Shown here: in pieces, positions 9,694 through 19,056 of the stretch | Layout of the letters: each line of letters starts with the position of its first letter | How positions within the stretch are numbered: the stretch's first letter is position 1 | Assembly: GCF_026410285.1 (NCBI RefSeq) | Contig: NZ_JAPMLP010000004.1 | Coordinates: 468,036 to 532,035, forward strand | Reading direction: 5' to 3' | Source: Sulfitobacter sp. F26169L | Lineage (GTDB): Bacteria; Pseudomonadota; Alphaproteobacteria; Rhodobacterales; Rhodobacteraceae | DNA: 64,000 nt | Notes under the pieces: model-generated | The model's input: the letters and a program-made list of their open reading frames with translations, nothing else | Databases searched by the model: none | Told to the model about the DNA's origin: nothing | Translations under genes and position numbers: made by a program

Positions 9694-10883
9694 TGGCACG
9701 CGCATTTCTGGTAGTGATGGATTCCGTTGGAATTGGCGGCGCGCCGGACGCTGAAACATTTTTCAACGGGGATGTGCCTGATACGGGAGCGAATACCGTG
9801 GGTCACATCGCGCAGGCCTGCGCGGCAGGGCTGGCAGAAGAGGGGCGCACAGGTCCGCTGGATGTGCCTGCTCTGGCGGGTCTGGGGCTGGGCGCTGCGA
9901 TCAAAGCGGCGAGCGGGCTGGAAATTTCCACGTTAGATGTGCCGCTGACAGGAACATGGGGTGCTGCAACAGAGGTGTCGCGTGGTAAGGATACCCCGTC
10001 AGGTCATTGGGAGCTGGCGGGTTTGCCGGTGCCTTGGGCATGGCACTATTTCGAGAGGGTCGAAGACTCGTTCGACGAAAACCTTGTGGCGCTGGTAAGC
10101 GCAGCAGCGGGGACGGACGGTATCCTTGGCAATTGCCACGCGCCGGGCACGGCGATCATCGAAAAGCTGGGTGCCGAGCATATGCGCACCGGATTGCCGA
10201 TCTGTTACACTTCTGCGGATAGCGTTTTCCAGATTGCCGCGCACGAAGAAACCTTTGGACTTGAACGCTTGCTAAGGCTCTGCGCCGATATCGCGCCGGC
10301 GTTACACGAGATGCGCGTGGGACGCGTGATCGCGCGCCCGTTCACCGGTGATGCCGCACAGGGGTTTACCCGCACGCCAAACCGGCGCGATTTTGCAATC
10401 ATGCCGCCCGAACCTGTGCTGAGCAACTGGGTCCAGAACGCAGGCCGCGCCACTTTTGCAGTTGGCAAGATCGGTGATATCTTCTCTATGCAGGGGTTTG
10501 ACGAGGTGCGCAAAGGCAGTGACGCCCAACTGATGGAGCATTTGGCGGATTTGGTACGCGATGCACCCGACGGGAGCCTTACGTTTGCGAATTTTGTCGA
10601 ATTCGATAGTCTCTTCGGTCATCGTCGCGACGTGCCGGGCTATGCAAGCGCGCTGGAATGGTTCGATGCGAAAATCGGATCGCTGATAGCGCAGCTGCGC
10701 GAGGGCGATATTATGGTGCTGACTGCGGATCACGGCAATGATCCCACGTGGACCGGCACAGACCACACGCGGGAACGCGTGCCCGTTCTGGTTGCAGGTG
10801 CGGGGGCCGGTACATTGGGCCATATCGGTTTTGCCGATGTTGCGGCTTTTGTTGCGCGGCATCTGGGCGTAGATGTTGCGTAA
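9690..10883 (+). CDS. deoB: phosphopentomutase
   Basis: Interconverts (deoxy)ribose-1-phosphate and the 5-phosphate, linking nucleoside breakdown to central carbon metabolism. Alkaline-phosphatase superfamily enzyme with two Mn ions: the N-terminal [12 protein letters not shown] with metal Asp, the DTPSGHWE motif around the phosphorylated Thr, and the C-terminal [18 protein letters not shown] metal block are all present. The start is ATG 9690 overlapping the deoA stop (a second in-frame ATG at 9693 is equally possible); the family begins at [12 protein letters not shown]. About 397 residues, normal length. Followed 19 bp later by upp. Confidence 0.96.
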   Translation: MMARAFLVVMDSVGIGGAPDAETFFNGDVPDTGANTVGHIAQACAAGLAEEGRTGPLDVPALAGLGLGAAIKAASGLEISTLDVPLTGTWGAATEVSRGKDTPSGHWELAGLPVPWAWHYFERVEDSFDENLVALVSAAAGTDGILGNCHAPGTAIIEKLGAEHMRTGLPICYTSADSVFQIAAHEETFGLERLLRLCADIAPALHEMRVGRVIARPFTGDAAQGFTRTPNRRDFAIMPPEPVLSNWVQNAGRATFAVGKIGDIFSMQGFDEVRKGSDAQLMEHLADLVRDAPDGSLTFANFVEFDSLFGHRRDVPGYASALEWFDAKIGSLIAQLREGDIMVLTADHGNDPTWTGTDHTRERVPVLVAGAGAGTLGHIGFADVAAFVARHLGVDVA

Positions 10884-10902
10884 ATCAATCAAGGAGCCGG
10901 AC

Positions 10903-11538
10903 ATGAGCGATCGACATCTCACCGTAGTGGATCATCCGCTGGTACAGCACAAGCTGACCATCATGCGGGATAAAAACACGCCCACTGCCGTTTTTCGCCA
11001 GTTGCTGCGCGAAATCAGCCAACTGCTGGCCTATGAGGTCACGCGCAATCTGGCAATGACGACCAAGCGTATCGAAACCCCGATGCAGGAAATGGATGCG
11101 CCCACACTGGATGGCAAGAAACTGGCATTGATCAGCATCCTGCGCGCGGGAAACGGCCTGCTTGACGGTGTGCTTGAACTTATCCCTGCTGCACGTGTCG
11201 GGTTTGTCGGGCTTTACCGTGACGAGGTTACGCTGAAACCTGTGCAGTATTATTTCAAGGTTCCCGAAGGCCTAAACGACCGGTTGGTGATTGCGGTTGA
11301 TCCGATGCTGGCAACCGGCAATTCCTCGGTCGCGGCGATTGACCTGCTTAAGCAGGCAGGCGCGAACAACATCATCTTCCTTTGTCTGCTGGCCGCCCCC
11401 GAGGGTATCGCCCGCATGAAAGAGGCGCATCCGGATGTTCCGATTGTCACGGCTTCGGTGGATGAAAAGCTTAACGAGGTTGGATACATCATCCCCGGAC
11501 TAGGCGATGCAGGCGACCGAATGTTCGGCACCAAATAG
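10903..11538 (+). CDS. upp: uracil phosphoribosyltransferase
   Basis: Converts uracil and PRPP to UMP, recovering the base freed by the upstream salvage enzymes. The 211-residue product starts [17 protein letters not shown] after an AAGGAGCCGG ribosome binding site. PRPP loop [15 protein letters not shown] and uracil-binding [15 protein letters not shown] near the C terminus are intact. An in-frame upstream start at 10873 would overlap deoB and lacks a ribosome binding site. Last gene of the operon, closed by a 16-bp hairpin terminator. Confidence 0.97.
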   Translation: MSDRHLTVVDHPLVQHKLTIMRDKNTPTAVFRQLLREISQLLAYEVTRNLAMTTKRIETPMQEMDAPTLDGKKLALISILRAGNGLLDGVLELIPAARVGFVGLYRDEVTLKPVQYYFKVPEGLNDRLVIAVDPMLATGNSSVAAIDLLKQAGANNIIFLCLLAAPEGIARMKEAHPDVPIVTASVDEKLNEVGYIIPGLGDAGDRMFGTK

Positions 11539-11553
11539 CGAATGTGATTAGAT

Positions 11554-11597
11554 ATGGCAGACAGGAAGCTCTTTATTGCTTCCTGTCTGCCATTTTG
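11554..11597 (+). terminator. strong terminator of the cdd-deoA-deoB-upp operon
   Basis: Perfect 16-bp stem (11554-11569 with 11578-11593), eight-base loop, then TTT. It sits 16 bp after the upp stop. Confidence 0.88.
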
Positions 11598-11727
11598 CTT
11601 CGAATCGTTTGCACATTTATCCGCGAAACGACGATAATGTGGCGAAAGTATGGCGATTGTTGATGCTATCGCTTTACTCGGCTTTGACCTTTTGACATTC
11701 TGCCCACAACATCCTGTGGGGGCACGA

Positions 11728-13125
11728 ATGAAATTTACTAGACTTGTCGCAATCGCACTAATCACCAGCGCAATGGGTGCGGGCAGCTTAGGCGCGCAAA
11801 CCCGTCCGGGTAGCGAACCCTCCGAATTTCCACCTGCGTCTTATAAAGGTAAGCAATATGTAGACAGCAAAGGTTGTGTGTTTATTCGTGCGGGGATCGA
11901 CGGTAACGTTTCATGGGTGCCACGTGTGACGCGCAAACGCTCAGGTGTTTGCGGTTTCAAACCGACGTTCGCGGGCAAGGTGACGGAACCGGAACCGGTG
12001 CAAACCGCATCTGCTGTTCAAATCACCATCCCCGAGGTAAAGGCCAAACCTGCTGTTGCAGCGCCCAAGCCAAAGGTTAAACCGCGTCCGGCGCGTGTAG
12101 CCAAGGCGGCCCCGAAACCCAAACCGAAGGTGGTGCGTCAAGTGGCCAAGCGCCCTGCGCCAATTGTGGAAAAAACTGTTCAGCCTGTGCTTGTTCAGCC
12201 CGCACCGGTGCGCCGTGCGGTTACTGTAGCGCAGGCAGGCCAATCCGCATGCGCAGGCGCATCTCCTATCAGCCAGCAATATTTGCGCCGCGGCGCGTAT
12301 GACGTGCGCTGCGGTCCGCAGACTACCCCGATTGTTGGCGCGCGGATATCTTCTGCACCGGCGCCGCGCACGGTAACACCCTATGTCGCACCACAACCTA
12401 TGGTCATTGAAACGGCACCTGTGCAGGTTTCAAAGCATCGCCGCATTGTGCCGCGTCATGTTGCTGTGAACCGCGTTAACACAACCAATGTCAAGGTGCC
12501 GCGCGGCTACAAACAGGTTTGGACAGATGGCCGCCTAAACCCCAAACGTGCCGAGCAAACGCTGGCGGGCCACGAAGCGATGAGCCTGATTTGGACATCA
12601 ACAGTGCCGCGCCGCCTGATTAATCAGGCGGATGGGCAGGACGTGACTGCCTCAGTGCCGCTGGTCTATCCCTACACCGATTACGTTGCCCAGCAGAAAG
12701 AACTCGGGCAGGTAACCATTGTGCAGCGCAACGGCCAGACTCTTAAGCGGATTGTGCGCAATGTTGCAGGCGTATTCTCTCCAGAACCGGGGCAGGCGCG
12801 GGTGGCTACGGTACAGCGTCAGCCGACATACTCCAGCCGCTCTGCGCCCAAGGTCGCTCCGAAGGCCACTGCGCGGCGTATTCAGCCCAAGGGCGAGGTT
12901 GCTGGCCGTGGATTTGTACAGGTGGGCCAATTTGCCGACACAGCGGCGGCGCATCGTCTGGCGCAAAAGGTGCAACGTATGGGGCTGCCCGTGCGAGTGG
13001 GTCGCTATACACGCAACGGGCAGACAACGCGTCTGGTGATTGCAGGGCCATTCGGTGGCGAGCGTGATGTGAACCGCGCGGTGAGCCGTTTGCGTGGTGC
13101 GGGGTACAACGCCTTCGCGCGCTAA
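11728..13125 (+). CDS. exported SPOR-domain protein with N-terminal two-cysteine module
   Basis: A 465-residue exported protein. Residues 1-23 are a signal peptide (MKFTRLVAIALITSAMGAGS, cleavage near LGAQ). Residues ~44-75 carry VDSKGC-x24-C (Cys50, Cys75), the same spacing as in the two envelope proteins at 57.9-58.9 kb. Residues ~85-160 are a Lys/Pro/Ala-rich spacer; a further Cys pair lies near 175-195. The C-terminal ~72 residues are a SPOR domain (GRGFVQVGQFADTAAAHRLA), which in known cases binds glycan strands lacking stem peptides at division sites. I start at ATG 11728, where the signal peptide begins, not the in-frame ATG 11650. A cell-envelope or septal role is inferred; the exact job is unknown. 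Confidence 0.85.
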   Translation: MKFTRLVAIALITSAMGAGSLGAQTRPGSEPSEFPPASYKGKQYVDSKGCVFIRAGIDGNVSWVPRVTRKRSGVCGFKPTFAGKVTEPEPVQTASAVQITIPEVKAKPAVAAPKPKVKPRPARVAKAAPKPKPKVVRQVAKRPAPIVEKTVQPVLVQPAPVRRAVTVAQAGQSACAGASPISQQYLRRGAYDVRCGPQTTPIVGARISSAPAPRTVTPYVAPQPMVIETAPVQVSKHRRIVPRHVAVNRVNTTNVKVPRGYKQVWTDGRLNPKRAEQTLAGHEAMSLIWTSTVPRRLINQADGQDVTASVPLVYPYTDYVAQQKELGQVTIVQRNGQTLKRIVRNVAGVFSPEPGQARVATVQRQPTYSSRSAPKVAPKATARRIQPKGEVAGRGFVQVGQFADTAAAHRLAQKVQRMGLPVRVGRYTRNGQTTRLVIAGPFGGERDVNRAVSRLRGAGYNAFAR

Positions 13126-13149
13126 GCCGCTACTTTGGTAAAAAACGAA

Positions 13150-13857
13150 CTATGGCCCGTCGGAGAGTATCCGGCGGGCCAATTCGTTTGCCCAAGCGGC
13201 ATAAATCACAGGGCCGGGGTGGTAGCCGTCCTCGGCCATGTCATTCACGTCCAGCGTGTTCGGAAACGCGACATAGCTGCAATCCGGTTCGTCAGCCAGA
13301 ACACGGCGCAGCGCAATATCAAAGCGCGCGGCCCGCCGGCCCAGCAGCCAGCGCAGCGGATTCGGTAACAGCGGAAACGCTCCCAGTGGCGGAACTTCGG
13401 AAATCACCAGCTTTTTCGCACCTGTCCGTGTGCGCAACAGATTGCGCAGGGCGGTGTGTTTGCGCAGCCAGATTGCTCTCGGGCCGCCGCGGGTGACATC
13501 GTTAACGCCAAGGATGATCAGAACAATGTCTGCACGGGGTAAATCCTCGCTTTGCAGGCGGGTCAGGGTTGTGGCAGTTGTCGCGCCGGTTTGCGCAATC
13601 AGGCGCCAGTGGACGGTATGTTGTACTGCGAGTGCGTGCGCCATCCGGCCCGCCAGCGCATTCTCTTGCGTATCCGCACCCACTCCGGCGGCAGAACTGT
13701 CGCCGATCACCAGCAGATGAAGCGGGGGCCCATCGCCAAGGATGCCGCTGCGCGGCCCTTCCGCCTCGGGCAGGCGCAGGGCGTGTTTGCGTACGCGAAG
13801 AGCCTGAAACAACAATAGCGGCGAAAGAGCCAGCGTGGCGACAGTGTCGAAGATCAT
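13150..13857 (-). CDS. SGNH/GDSL-family hydrolase
   Basis: Probable esterase or lipase of the SGNH fold. The catalytic Ser is in block I (VIGDSSAAGVGA), block III is LGVNDV, and the Asp-His pair is in block V (DGYHPG), so the triad is complete. N-terminal residues (MIFDTVATLALSPLLLFQAL) form a membrane anchor or signal segment. The start chosen is ATG 13857, which overlaps the stop of the upstream membrane protein by four bases (ATGA); an in-frame start 10 codons earlier would overlap it by 34 bases. Substrate unknown. The 3' end contains a hairpin (13154-13163 with 13171-13180) that may double as part of a terminator between convergent genes. Confidence 0.87.
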   Translation of the reverse strand: MIFDTVATLALSPLLLFQALRVRKHALRLPEAEGPRSGILGDGPPLHLLVIGDSSAAGVGADTQENALAGRMAHALAVQHTVHWRLIAQTGATTATTLTRLQSEDLPRADIVLIILGVNDVTRGGPRAIWLRKHTALRNLLRTRTGAKKLVISEVPPLGAFPLLPNPLRWLLGRRAARFDIALRRVLADEPDCSYVAFPNTLDVNDMAEDGYHPGPVIYAAWANELARRILSDGP

Positions 13858-14867
13858 CCGCCGCACAATCCTTGCAGACGAAGCCATGTGCTGTCGGCCA
13901 ACAGCGGTTCGGTGTCACGGCCCTGCATCGGATCGCCTTCGATCAGGTCCAGAACACTTTCACCCGTAATGTCGCGCGCACGCGCATATGGTGTTGCGCG
14001 CACGTCCGTTGCTTCGAACAGGGCCAGCAGATTGGTTGTGTCGGGTACGTCTGCGGGTGCGGTCATTAAATATTCGGCGTAGCTGTCCAGTGCAGCGTCC
14101 GATATTTCACCGGTTGTTAGCAGCCGGAAGTTTTCCCAAGGGCCCGCAACCTCCAGCAGGGCCGCAAGCGGGTCACGCTCGACCTGTCGGGCCAGTTCGG
14201 CGAGGATGTAGCCCGCTGCGACATCAGGCTCTTCCCAGTCTTCAAAAACCGAACGGTCCAGCACAATCACACCGCCCGGCAAATGCAAGGCCGCGCGACC
14301 AAGGGCGGGAACCACGGCAAGTTTTGGTGTGTCCAGCCGTGTACCCAGGCGGCGCAGTGCCCGCAGTCCGGCGCTGTCGTTGCACATGGGGCCGGTGACG
14401 CGCTGCATCCGGTCTATCAATGCGACACCAAGCGCTTCGCGTTTGACCTGCGGCACCACGCGCAATGTGTTGTCACGCATGGCACCGGGCAACCAGAACA
14501 GCACCAATGCCGCGACGGCGGTGATCGATAACGTCAATCCAAGCCAGCGCAGCCGTCCGGGACGGGGGCGGCTTTTGGCGATTGTGGTGCGTAAACTTTC
14601 GATGGCATCAATCATCTCGCGCTCGTGGGCGGGGAGCTCAAGCGTTTCACCATCGTCGCCATCAGGGTGAAAGATGGCAGGTAGGTTGCCGGTGTTGGCC
14701 CGCGCAACAGCTGCCAGTGACCAATGCGCAATGGCCTGATCGTTCATGTCGGAAATTATCAACGTAGCATTACCGACAGACACGATCACCTCGCGCCGCT
14801 GCCCGTCAGGATCGGGCCGCCACAGGCCTGTAGCCTCAAGGCGGTCATATTTACTTAGCGCGGTCAT
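13854..14867 (-). CDS. single-pass membrane protein with degenerate M48-like segment
   Basis: A 337-residue protein of unknown function. Residues 1-100 are cytosolic, one transmembrane helix spans about 104-127 (RWLGLTLSITAVAALVLFWL), and the rest would be periplasmic. The region after the helix resembles the core of M48 metallopeptidases (LHLPGGVIVLDRSVF followed by a helix), but where an active enzyme has HExxH this protein reads AELARQ, so no zinc site is visible. It is translationally coupled (ATGA) to the downstream SGNH hydrolase, suggesting joint action at the envelope. The M48 resemblance is my reading and needs a profile search. Confidence 0.75.
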   Translation of the reverse strand: MTALSKYDRLEATGLWRPDPDGQRREVIVSVGNATLIISDMNDQAIAHWSLAAVARANTGNLPAIFHPDGDDGETLELPAHEREMIDAIESLRTTIAKSRPRPGRLRWLGLTLSITAVAALVLFWLPGAMRDNTLRVVPQVKREALGVALIDRMQRVTGPMCNDSAGLRALRRLGTRLDTPKLAVVPALGRAALHLPGGVIVLDRSVFEDWEEPDVAAGYILAELARQVERDPLAALLEVAGPWENFRLLTTGEISDAALDSYAEYLMTAPADVPDTTNLLALFEATDVRATPYARARDITGESVLDLIEGDPMQGRDTEPLLADSTWLRLQGLCGG

Positions 14868-14925
14868 TGGCGGGTCTGCTCGGGTTTGTTATTCAGGTAC
14901 ATTAACATCTGGGCAGGGCAGGGCA

Positions 14926-15404
14926 ATGGGCGCAAAGAGTGATCTGCAAGTCAGGAAAGCTACCGTTGGGGATGTTGCGGCAATAGCCCATATCTGGCAC
15001 ATGGGTTGGCATCAAGAACACGCGAAAGTGGTGAGCGCCGATCTGGTCCCGCAGCGCGCAGCAAGGGAATTTGAAAAACGAACCAGTGCTCATCTGGATC
15101 ACACCCAAGCTAAGTTGATGACGAACGAAATAGCATCTTTTTCATGCTTGTATAAACCGAAATATACCAGTTTTGTTTGAACCTTGTCTGTAAATGCATC
15201 GGTGTCGCTGCACAGCTTATGATTGCGGCTGCAAAGACCCTAACGGGGAAATTTGCATGGATGGTTTGCGCTGCAGGAAACGAACGGGCGGCTGCGTTCT
15301 ATCGCAAATCAGGCTGGCCCCGCGCCAGCAACGGACCTTACCCCGTCGAGACATCCATAGGGCCTTTTGAAGTGCAGGAGTGGCGGATTGAAAAGCAACT
15401 TTAA
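14926..15404 (+). pseudogene. broken GNAT acetyltransferase
   Basis: The N-terminal part (from ATG 14926, LQVRKATVGDVAAIAHIW) opens a GNAT domain, and the C-terminal part (CAAGNERAAAFYRKSGW, then PVETSIGPFEVQEW) closes one, but they lie in different frames. The switch occurs at a five-T run (15138-15142); in the second frame a TAA stop (15153-15155) follows, after which the domain resumes as EIYQF and GVAAQLM. The acetyl-CoA loop, normally R/Q-x-x-G-x-G/A, reads CKCIGVA. One frameshift, one stop and an eroded cofactor loop make this a pseudogene. Convergent with the neighbouring acyl-CoA ligase gene. Confidence 0.85.
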
Positions 15405-15474
15405 TCAAAGGTGCCGTCCCTGAATTTTGTAAAAATCCAGTCTGGAATTTTTGAAAATTCCAGTTGCCGCTGGA

Positions 15475-17103
15475 TCAAAGGGCCGCTGCCAGTTTGCGCA
15501 GTTCAAACTTTTGTATTTTGCCTGTCGAAGTTTTCGGCAGTTCCTGAAACACGATTTTCTTCGGTGCCTTGAACCCTGCTAGGGTTTCGCGTGTGAATGC
15601 GATCAGCGTTGCTTCGTCCACATCGGCACCCTGCTTTAGCTCGACAAACGCACAGGGCACTTCGCCCCATTTTTCATCCGGTTTTGCGACAACCGCGGCC
15701 AACATCACAGCATCATGGCCCATCAGTGTCCCCTCAATCTCGACCGAGGAAATGTTTTCGCCCCCTGATATGATGATATCTTTGGCGCGGTCAGCGATTT
15801 GTATATAGCCGTCGCCATGCTGGACGGCCAGATCACCAGAATGGAAAAAGCCCCCTTTGAACGCCTCGGCAGTTGCTTGCGGGTTTTTGAAATAACCTTT
15901 CATAACCGAGTTGCCGCGGATCATGATCTCGCCCTGTGTTGAGGCGTCACGGGCGATATGGGTCATCGTGTTATCCATCACCGTGATCTCCTCCATCATC
16001 GGCATGGCAACGCCTTGGCGTGATTTCACTGTGGCCAAAGCTGCCTTATCCAAAGCCCCCCAGTCTTCTTCGCGCCAGATACATTCGGTCACGTGGCCAT
16101 ACGTTTCCGTTAGCCCGTAAACGTGGGTGACATTGAAGCCGAGTGCCTCAATCTTGCCCAGTGTGGCCGGTGCAGGGGGGGCGCCGGCGGTGAAGACTTC
16201 GACAACATGCGAAAAGTCCCGCTGTTCCTGTGCGGTTGCGTTCACCATCATGTTCAGCACAATCGGGGCACCGCCGAAATGTGTAACACCTTCATCCGCG
16301 ATGGCATCGAAGATGGCCTTTGCGGTGATGTCCCGTGCGCAAACCAGTGTACCGCCGATAAGTGGCATTAACCACGTATGGTTCCAGCCGTTGCAATGAA
16401 ACAGCGGCACAATCTGCATGAATACGGGATGCAGAACCATGCGCCAGCTGATGACGGTGCCCATGGTCATTAGATATGCGCCGCGGTGATGGTATACCAC
16501 CCCCTTGGGGCGACCTGTTGTGCCAGAGGTATAATTCAGCGCAAGGCTTTCCCATTCGTCTGTCGGCATTTTCCAGCGGTACGTTTCATCACCGCCAGCA
16601 GTAAAGTCATCATAGGTTGTGTGGCGCCCGCTTGGGGGGAAGCCGGCAGCGGCATCGGGGACTTCGATAATTTTTGGCCCGGTATTTTCCATCCGCGCGA
16701 TAGCGGCTTCGGCCAGATCAAGAAACTGCGTATCAACAAGCACCAAAGCCGCCCCGCCGTGGTCAAAAATATAGGCCACTGTATCGACATCAAGGCGGGT
16801 ATTGATCGTGTTCAGCACGCCACCGCAGGCAGGCACACCGAAATGCGCTTCGGCTTGCGCGGGTGTGTTGGGCAAAAGGGTGGCAACGACATGACCCGAC
16901 TGAACGCCTGCACCCTCTAATGCCGAGGCCAGCCGCGTGCAGCGGGCATAGTATTGTGCGTAGGTGACGCGGTGGTCGCCGTAAACGACCGCTGTGCGGT
17001 TGGCAAAAACATCAGCGGCACGGCGCAGGTGGGACAGAGGCGTTAGCGGCACGTAATTGGCGGCACATTTCTCCAGCCCTGTCTCGTCACTCATCCAGCC
17101 CAT
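15475..17103 (-). CDS. acyl-CoA synthetase (AMP-binding family)
   Basis: Activates a carboxylic acid to its CoA thioester through an adenylate. The 542-residue product has the ATP loop YTSGTTGRPKGVVYHH, the A5 motif YGLTETYG, the A7 region HSGDLAV, hinge IIISGGENISS and the C-terminal catalytic lysine in KTSTGKIQK. It belongs to the broad medium-chain group that also includes DmdB (methylmercaptopropionyl-CoA ligase) and plant AAE enzymes; the substrate cannot be fixed from sequence. The ATG follows GGGGGAAG at 7-base spacing. It stands alone, divergent from the DMT transporter. Confidence 0.88.
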   Translation of the reverse strand: MGWMSDETGLEKCAANYVPLTPLSHLRRAADVFANRTAVVYGDHRVTYAQYYARCTRLASALEGAGVQSGHVVATLLPNTPAQAEAHFGVPACGGVLNTINTRLDVDTVAYIFDHGGAALVLVDTQFLDLAEAAIARMENTGPKIIEVPDAAAGFPPSGRHTTYDDFTAGGDETYRWKMPTDEWESLALNYTSGTTGRPKGVVYHHRGAYLMTMGTVISWRMVLHPVFMQIVPLFHCNGWNHTWLMPLIGGTLVCARDITAKAIFDAIADEGVTHFGGAPIVLNMMVNATAQEQRDFSHVVEVFTAGAPPAPATLGKIEALGFNVTHVYGLTETYGHVTECIWREEDWGALDKAALATVKSRQGVAMPMMEEITVMDNTMTHIARDASTQGEIMIRGNSVMKGYFKNPQATAEAFKGGFFHSGDLAVQHGDGYIQIADRAKDIIISGGENISSVEIEGTLMGHDAVMLAAVVAKPDEKWGEVPCAFVELKQGADVDEATLIAFTRETLAGFKAPKKIVFQELPKTSTGKIQKFELRKLAAAL

Positions 17104-17209
17104 CGCGCTACTTCCCCCATATCAATATTGCGAATACGTCAAAGCACGATATGCAGGATGCGTGAAGATGCAATCGCGAAGATGGCTGAAACGGGTGGGA
17201 GTAGGATTG

Positions 17210-18151
17210 ATGAGTGACACTGCCTTGAGGCCGGGAATGGCCGCGCTGTCCATACTCGGGGGTATGTTTGCGCTGGGGATCACCGATAATTTCGTACCCT
17301 ATGTCTCGGAAACCGGATCACTTTGGCAATTTCATATGGTGCGCGGCATTATGGCAGTTTTGCTGCTGGCGTTGGGCGCGGCGGCCGGAATCGGCGTAAT
17401 TCGTCCCGTTAATCTGCGAGCCGTACTGGCGCGCAGTCTGTTTCCTGCCAGCGCGATGCTGATCTATTTTGGCTGTCTGTCTGTGTTGCCCATCGGCGTT
17501 GTGGTTGCAGGATTGTTTACGGCACCGCTATTTGTGCTGCTGATTTCAGTCATGTTTCAGGGCGCCCGTGTCGGCTTGGTTCGAATTTCTGCGGTGCTGC
17601 TGGGATTTATCGGTGCATTGCTGGTGATCCAGCCTGATCCGCGTGCGCTGGATATGGTCAGCTTTCTGCCTATTGTTGCGGGGATGCTTTATGCAATCGG
17701 TGCTGTGGTCACACGGCTTTGGTGCGCACAGGAAAGCACAATCGCCCTGTCGGCAGGATTTTTCGCAATGCTGGCACTGTTTGGCGCTGTTGGCCTGTTG
17801 GTCCTTCCCGCAGGCGGGCCAGAGGGGTTTTCGGGGTTTGTGCTGCGCGGCTGGGTGCCGCTGACCGCAGAAATGTGGTTCTGGATTACGGTTCAGGCCG
17901 TTGGATCAATCATCGGCATCGGTTTGATTTTCCGGGGGTATCTGTTGGGCGAGGCCGGCTATGTAGCGGTATTTGAATACTCATTGCTTGTTTTTGCCAG
18001 TTTCTGGGCGTGGATATTGTGGGGGCAGACTGTCGGGCCACTGGCACTGGCTGGAATGGCACTGATTGCCGGTGCGGGTGCCGTGATTACCCTGCGTACA
18101 GATGACGCGATGTCTGTGCGCGCGGTCAGAATACCGCAGGAGGCGGAATGA
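17210..18151 (+). CDS. DMT-superfamily (EamA) transporter
   Basis: About 313 residues with ten predicted membrane helices in two EamA repeats (first from ALSILGGMFALGITDNF, second from LPIVAGMLYAIGAVVTRLW). Members export or import small metabolites; the substrate here is unknown. I start at ATG 17210 (MSDTALRPG), preceded by GGGAGTAGG, rather than at 17057, which would overlap the divergent ligase gene. Its stop codon overlaps the start of the sulfotransferase gene (ATGA, 18148-18151), so the two are co-translated. Confidence 0.88.
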   Translation: MSDTALRPGMAALSILGGMFALGITDNFVPYVSETGSLWQFHMVRGIMAVLLLALGAAAGIGVIRPVNLRAVLARSLFPASAMLIYFGCLSVLPIGVVVAGLFTAPLFVLLISVMFQGARVGLVRISAVLLGFIGALLVIQPDPRALDMVSFLPIVAGMLYAIGAVVTRLWCAQESTIALSAGFFAMLALFGAVGLLVLPAGGPEGFSGFVLRGWVPLTAEMWFWITVQAVGSIIGIGLIFRGYLLGEAGYVAVFEYSLLVFASFWAWILWGQTVGPLALAGMALIAGAGAVITLRTDDAMSVRAVRIPQEAE

Positions 18152-18798
18152 TACTGTCACGGGGCAGAGGTTACCTGTTTGTTCACGCGCCCAAAACAGG
18201 GGGCACATCCATGGCGCTGGCGCTGGAAGCCCGCGCGATGAAGGACGACATCATGCTGGGTGACACCCCCAAAGCGATTAAAAGACGCAAGCGGCTGAAA
18301 GGAGTCACTGCTACAGGGCGGCTTTGGAAACACGCCACACTTGCCGATTTGGAGGGTTTGGTAAACATTGATGAGCTTGATGATCTGTTTGTCTTTACCA
18401 TGGTGCGCAACCCTTGGGACCGCATGGTCAGTTATTATCACTGGCTGCGCGGGCAGCATTTTGATCATCCGGCTGTAATACTTGCCAAACAGAGCACGTT
18501 TGCAGCGTTTGTGGCCGCACCGTCCATTGCCGACAGTTTTTCGCGCGCGCCCGCTGCGTCATATGTTACCGACAGCGGCGGGCGGGAACGTGCGAATTTA
18601 TTTATCCGCCTTGAACATCTTGCGGAGGATATAAATCCGCTGCAATCCCATTTGGGGTTTGATCTGGACGTTCCGCACGTCAATCAAAGTACAAGGGCGG
18701 CAGATTACCGCGCCGCGTATACCGACACGAGCCGTGAACAGGTTGAAATGATGTGTGCAGAAGATATTGCGCGGTTCGGGTACAGATTTGAGCCTTAG
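18148..18798 (+). CDS. sulfotransferase family protein
   Basis: A 216-residue PAPS-dependent sulfotransferase-fold protein. The 5'-phosphosulfate loop is FVHAPKTGGTSMA at residues 11-23 and the 3'-phosphate segment is VRNPWDRMVSYYHW, both complete. This bacterial subgroup resembles carbohydrate sulfotransferases; the acceptor could be a cell-surface sugar. Coupling to the DMT transporter suggests the transported compound or a modified product is linked to sulfation; this is inference only. No PAPS-synthesis genes are in the window. Followed by a 258-bp gap before the Hint gene. Confidence 0.87.
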   Translation: MILSRGRGYLFVHAPKTGGTSMALALEARAMKDDIMLGDTPKAIKRRKRLKGVTATGRLWKHATLADLEGLVNIDELDDLFVFTMVRNPWDRMVSYYHWLRGQHFDHPAVILAKQSTFAAFVAAPSIADSFSRAPAASYVTDSGGRERANLFIRLEHLAEDINPLQSHLGFDLDVPHVNQSTRAADYRAAYTDTSREQVEMMCAEDIARFGYRFEP

Positions 18799-18929
18799 AA
18801 CTGGCAGGCCGGTTTCATGATTCTTGTTGATTGTAGAATTTTCAAAAATTTCTCGCGAAAATTGTGAAACAGCTGCTGATTGTCCACGTTATCAACTAAA
18901 TCTTTACTGCTTCGGGTGAATTATTGGGG

Positions 18930-18974
18930 TGAATGGTGACAATGCCCTAAATCTGCCCCGATCGTGACCATTCA
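18930..18974. other. inverted repeat in the 258-bp gap before the Hint gene
   Basis: TGAATGGT (18930-18937) and ACCATTCA (18967-18974) can form an 8-bp stem enclosing about 29 bases that include short G and C runs. It may be a regulatory structure of the Hint gene leader or chance. Nothing else is visible in 18799-19056. Confidence 0.25.
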
Positions 18975-19056
18975 TCGCCCTGAGAATCACGTCAATTGAG
19001 GACATCAAAACAAAATGCACCACAAAAGAGGGTGCACACTTAGGGGAATGGAAACG

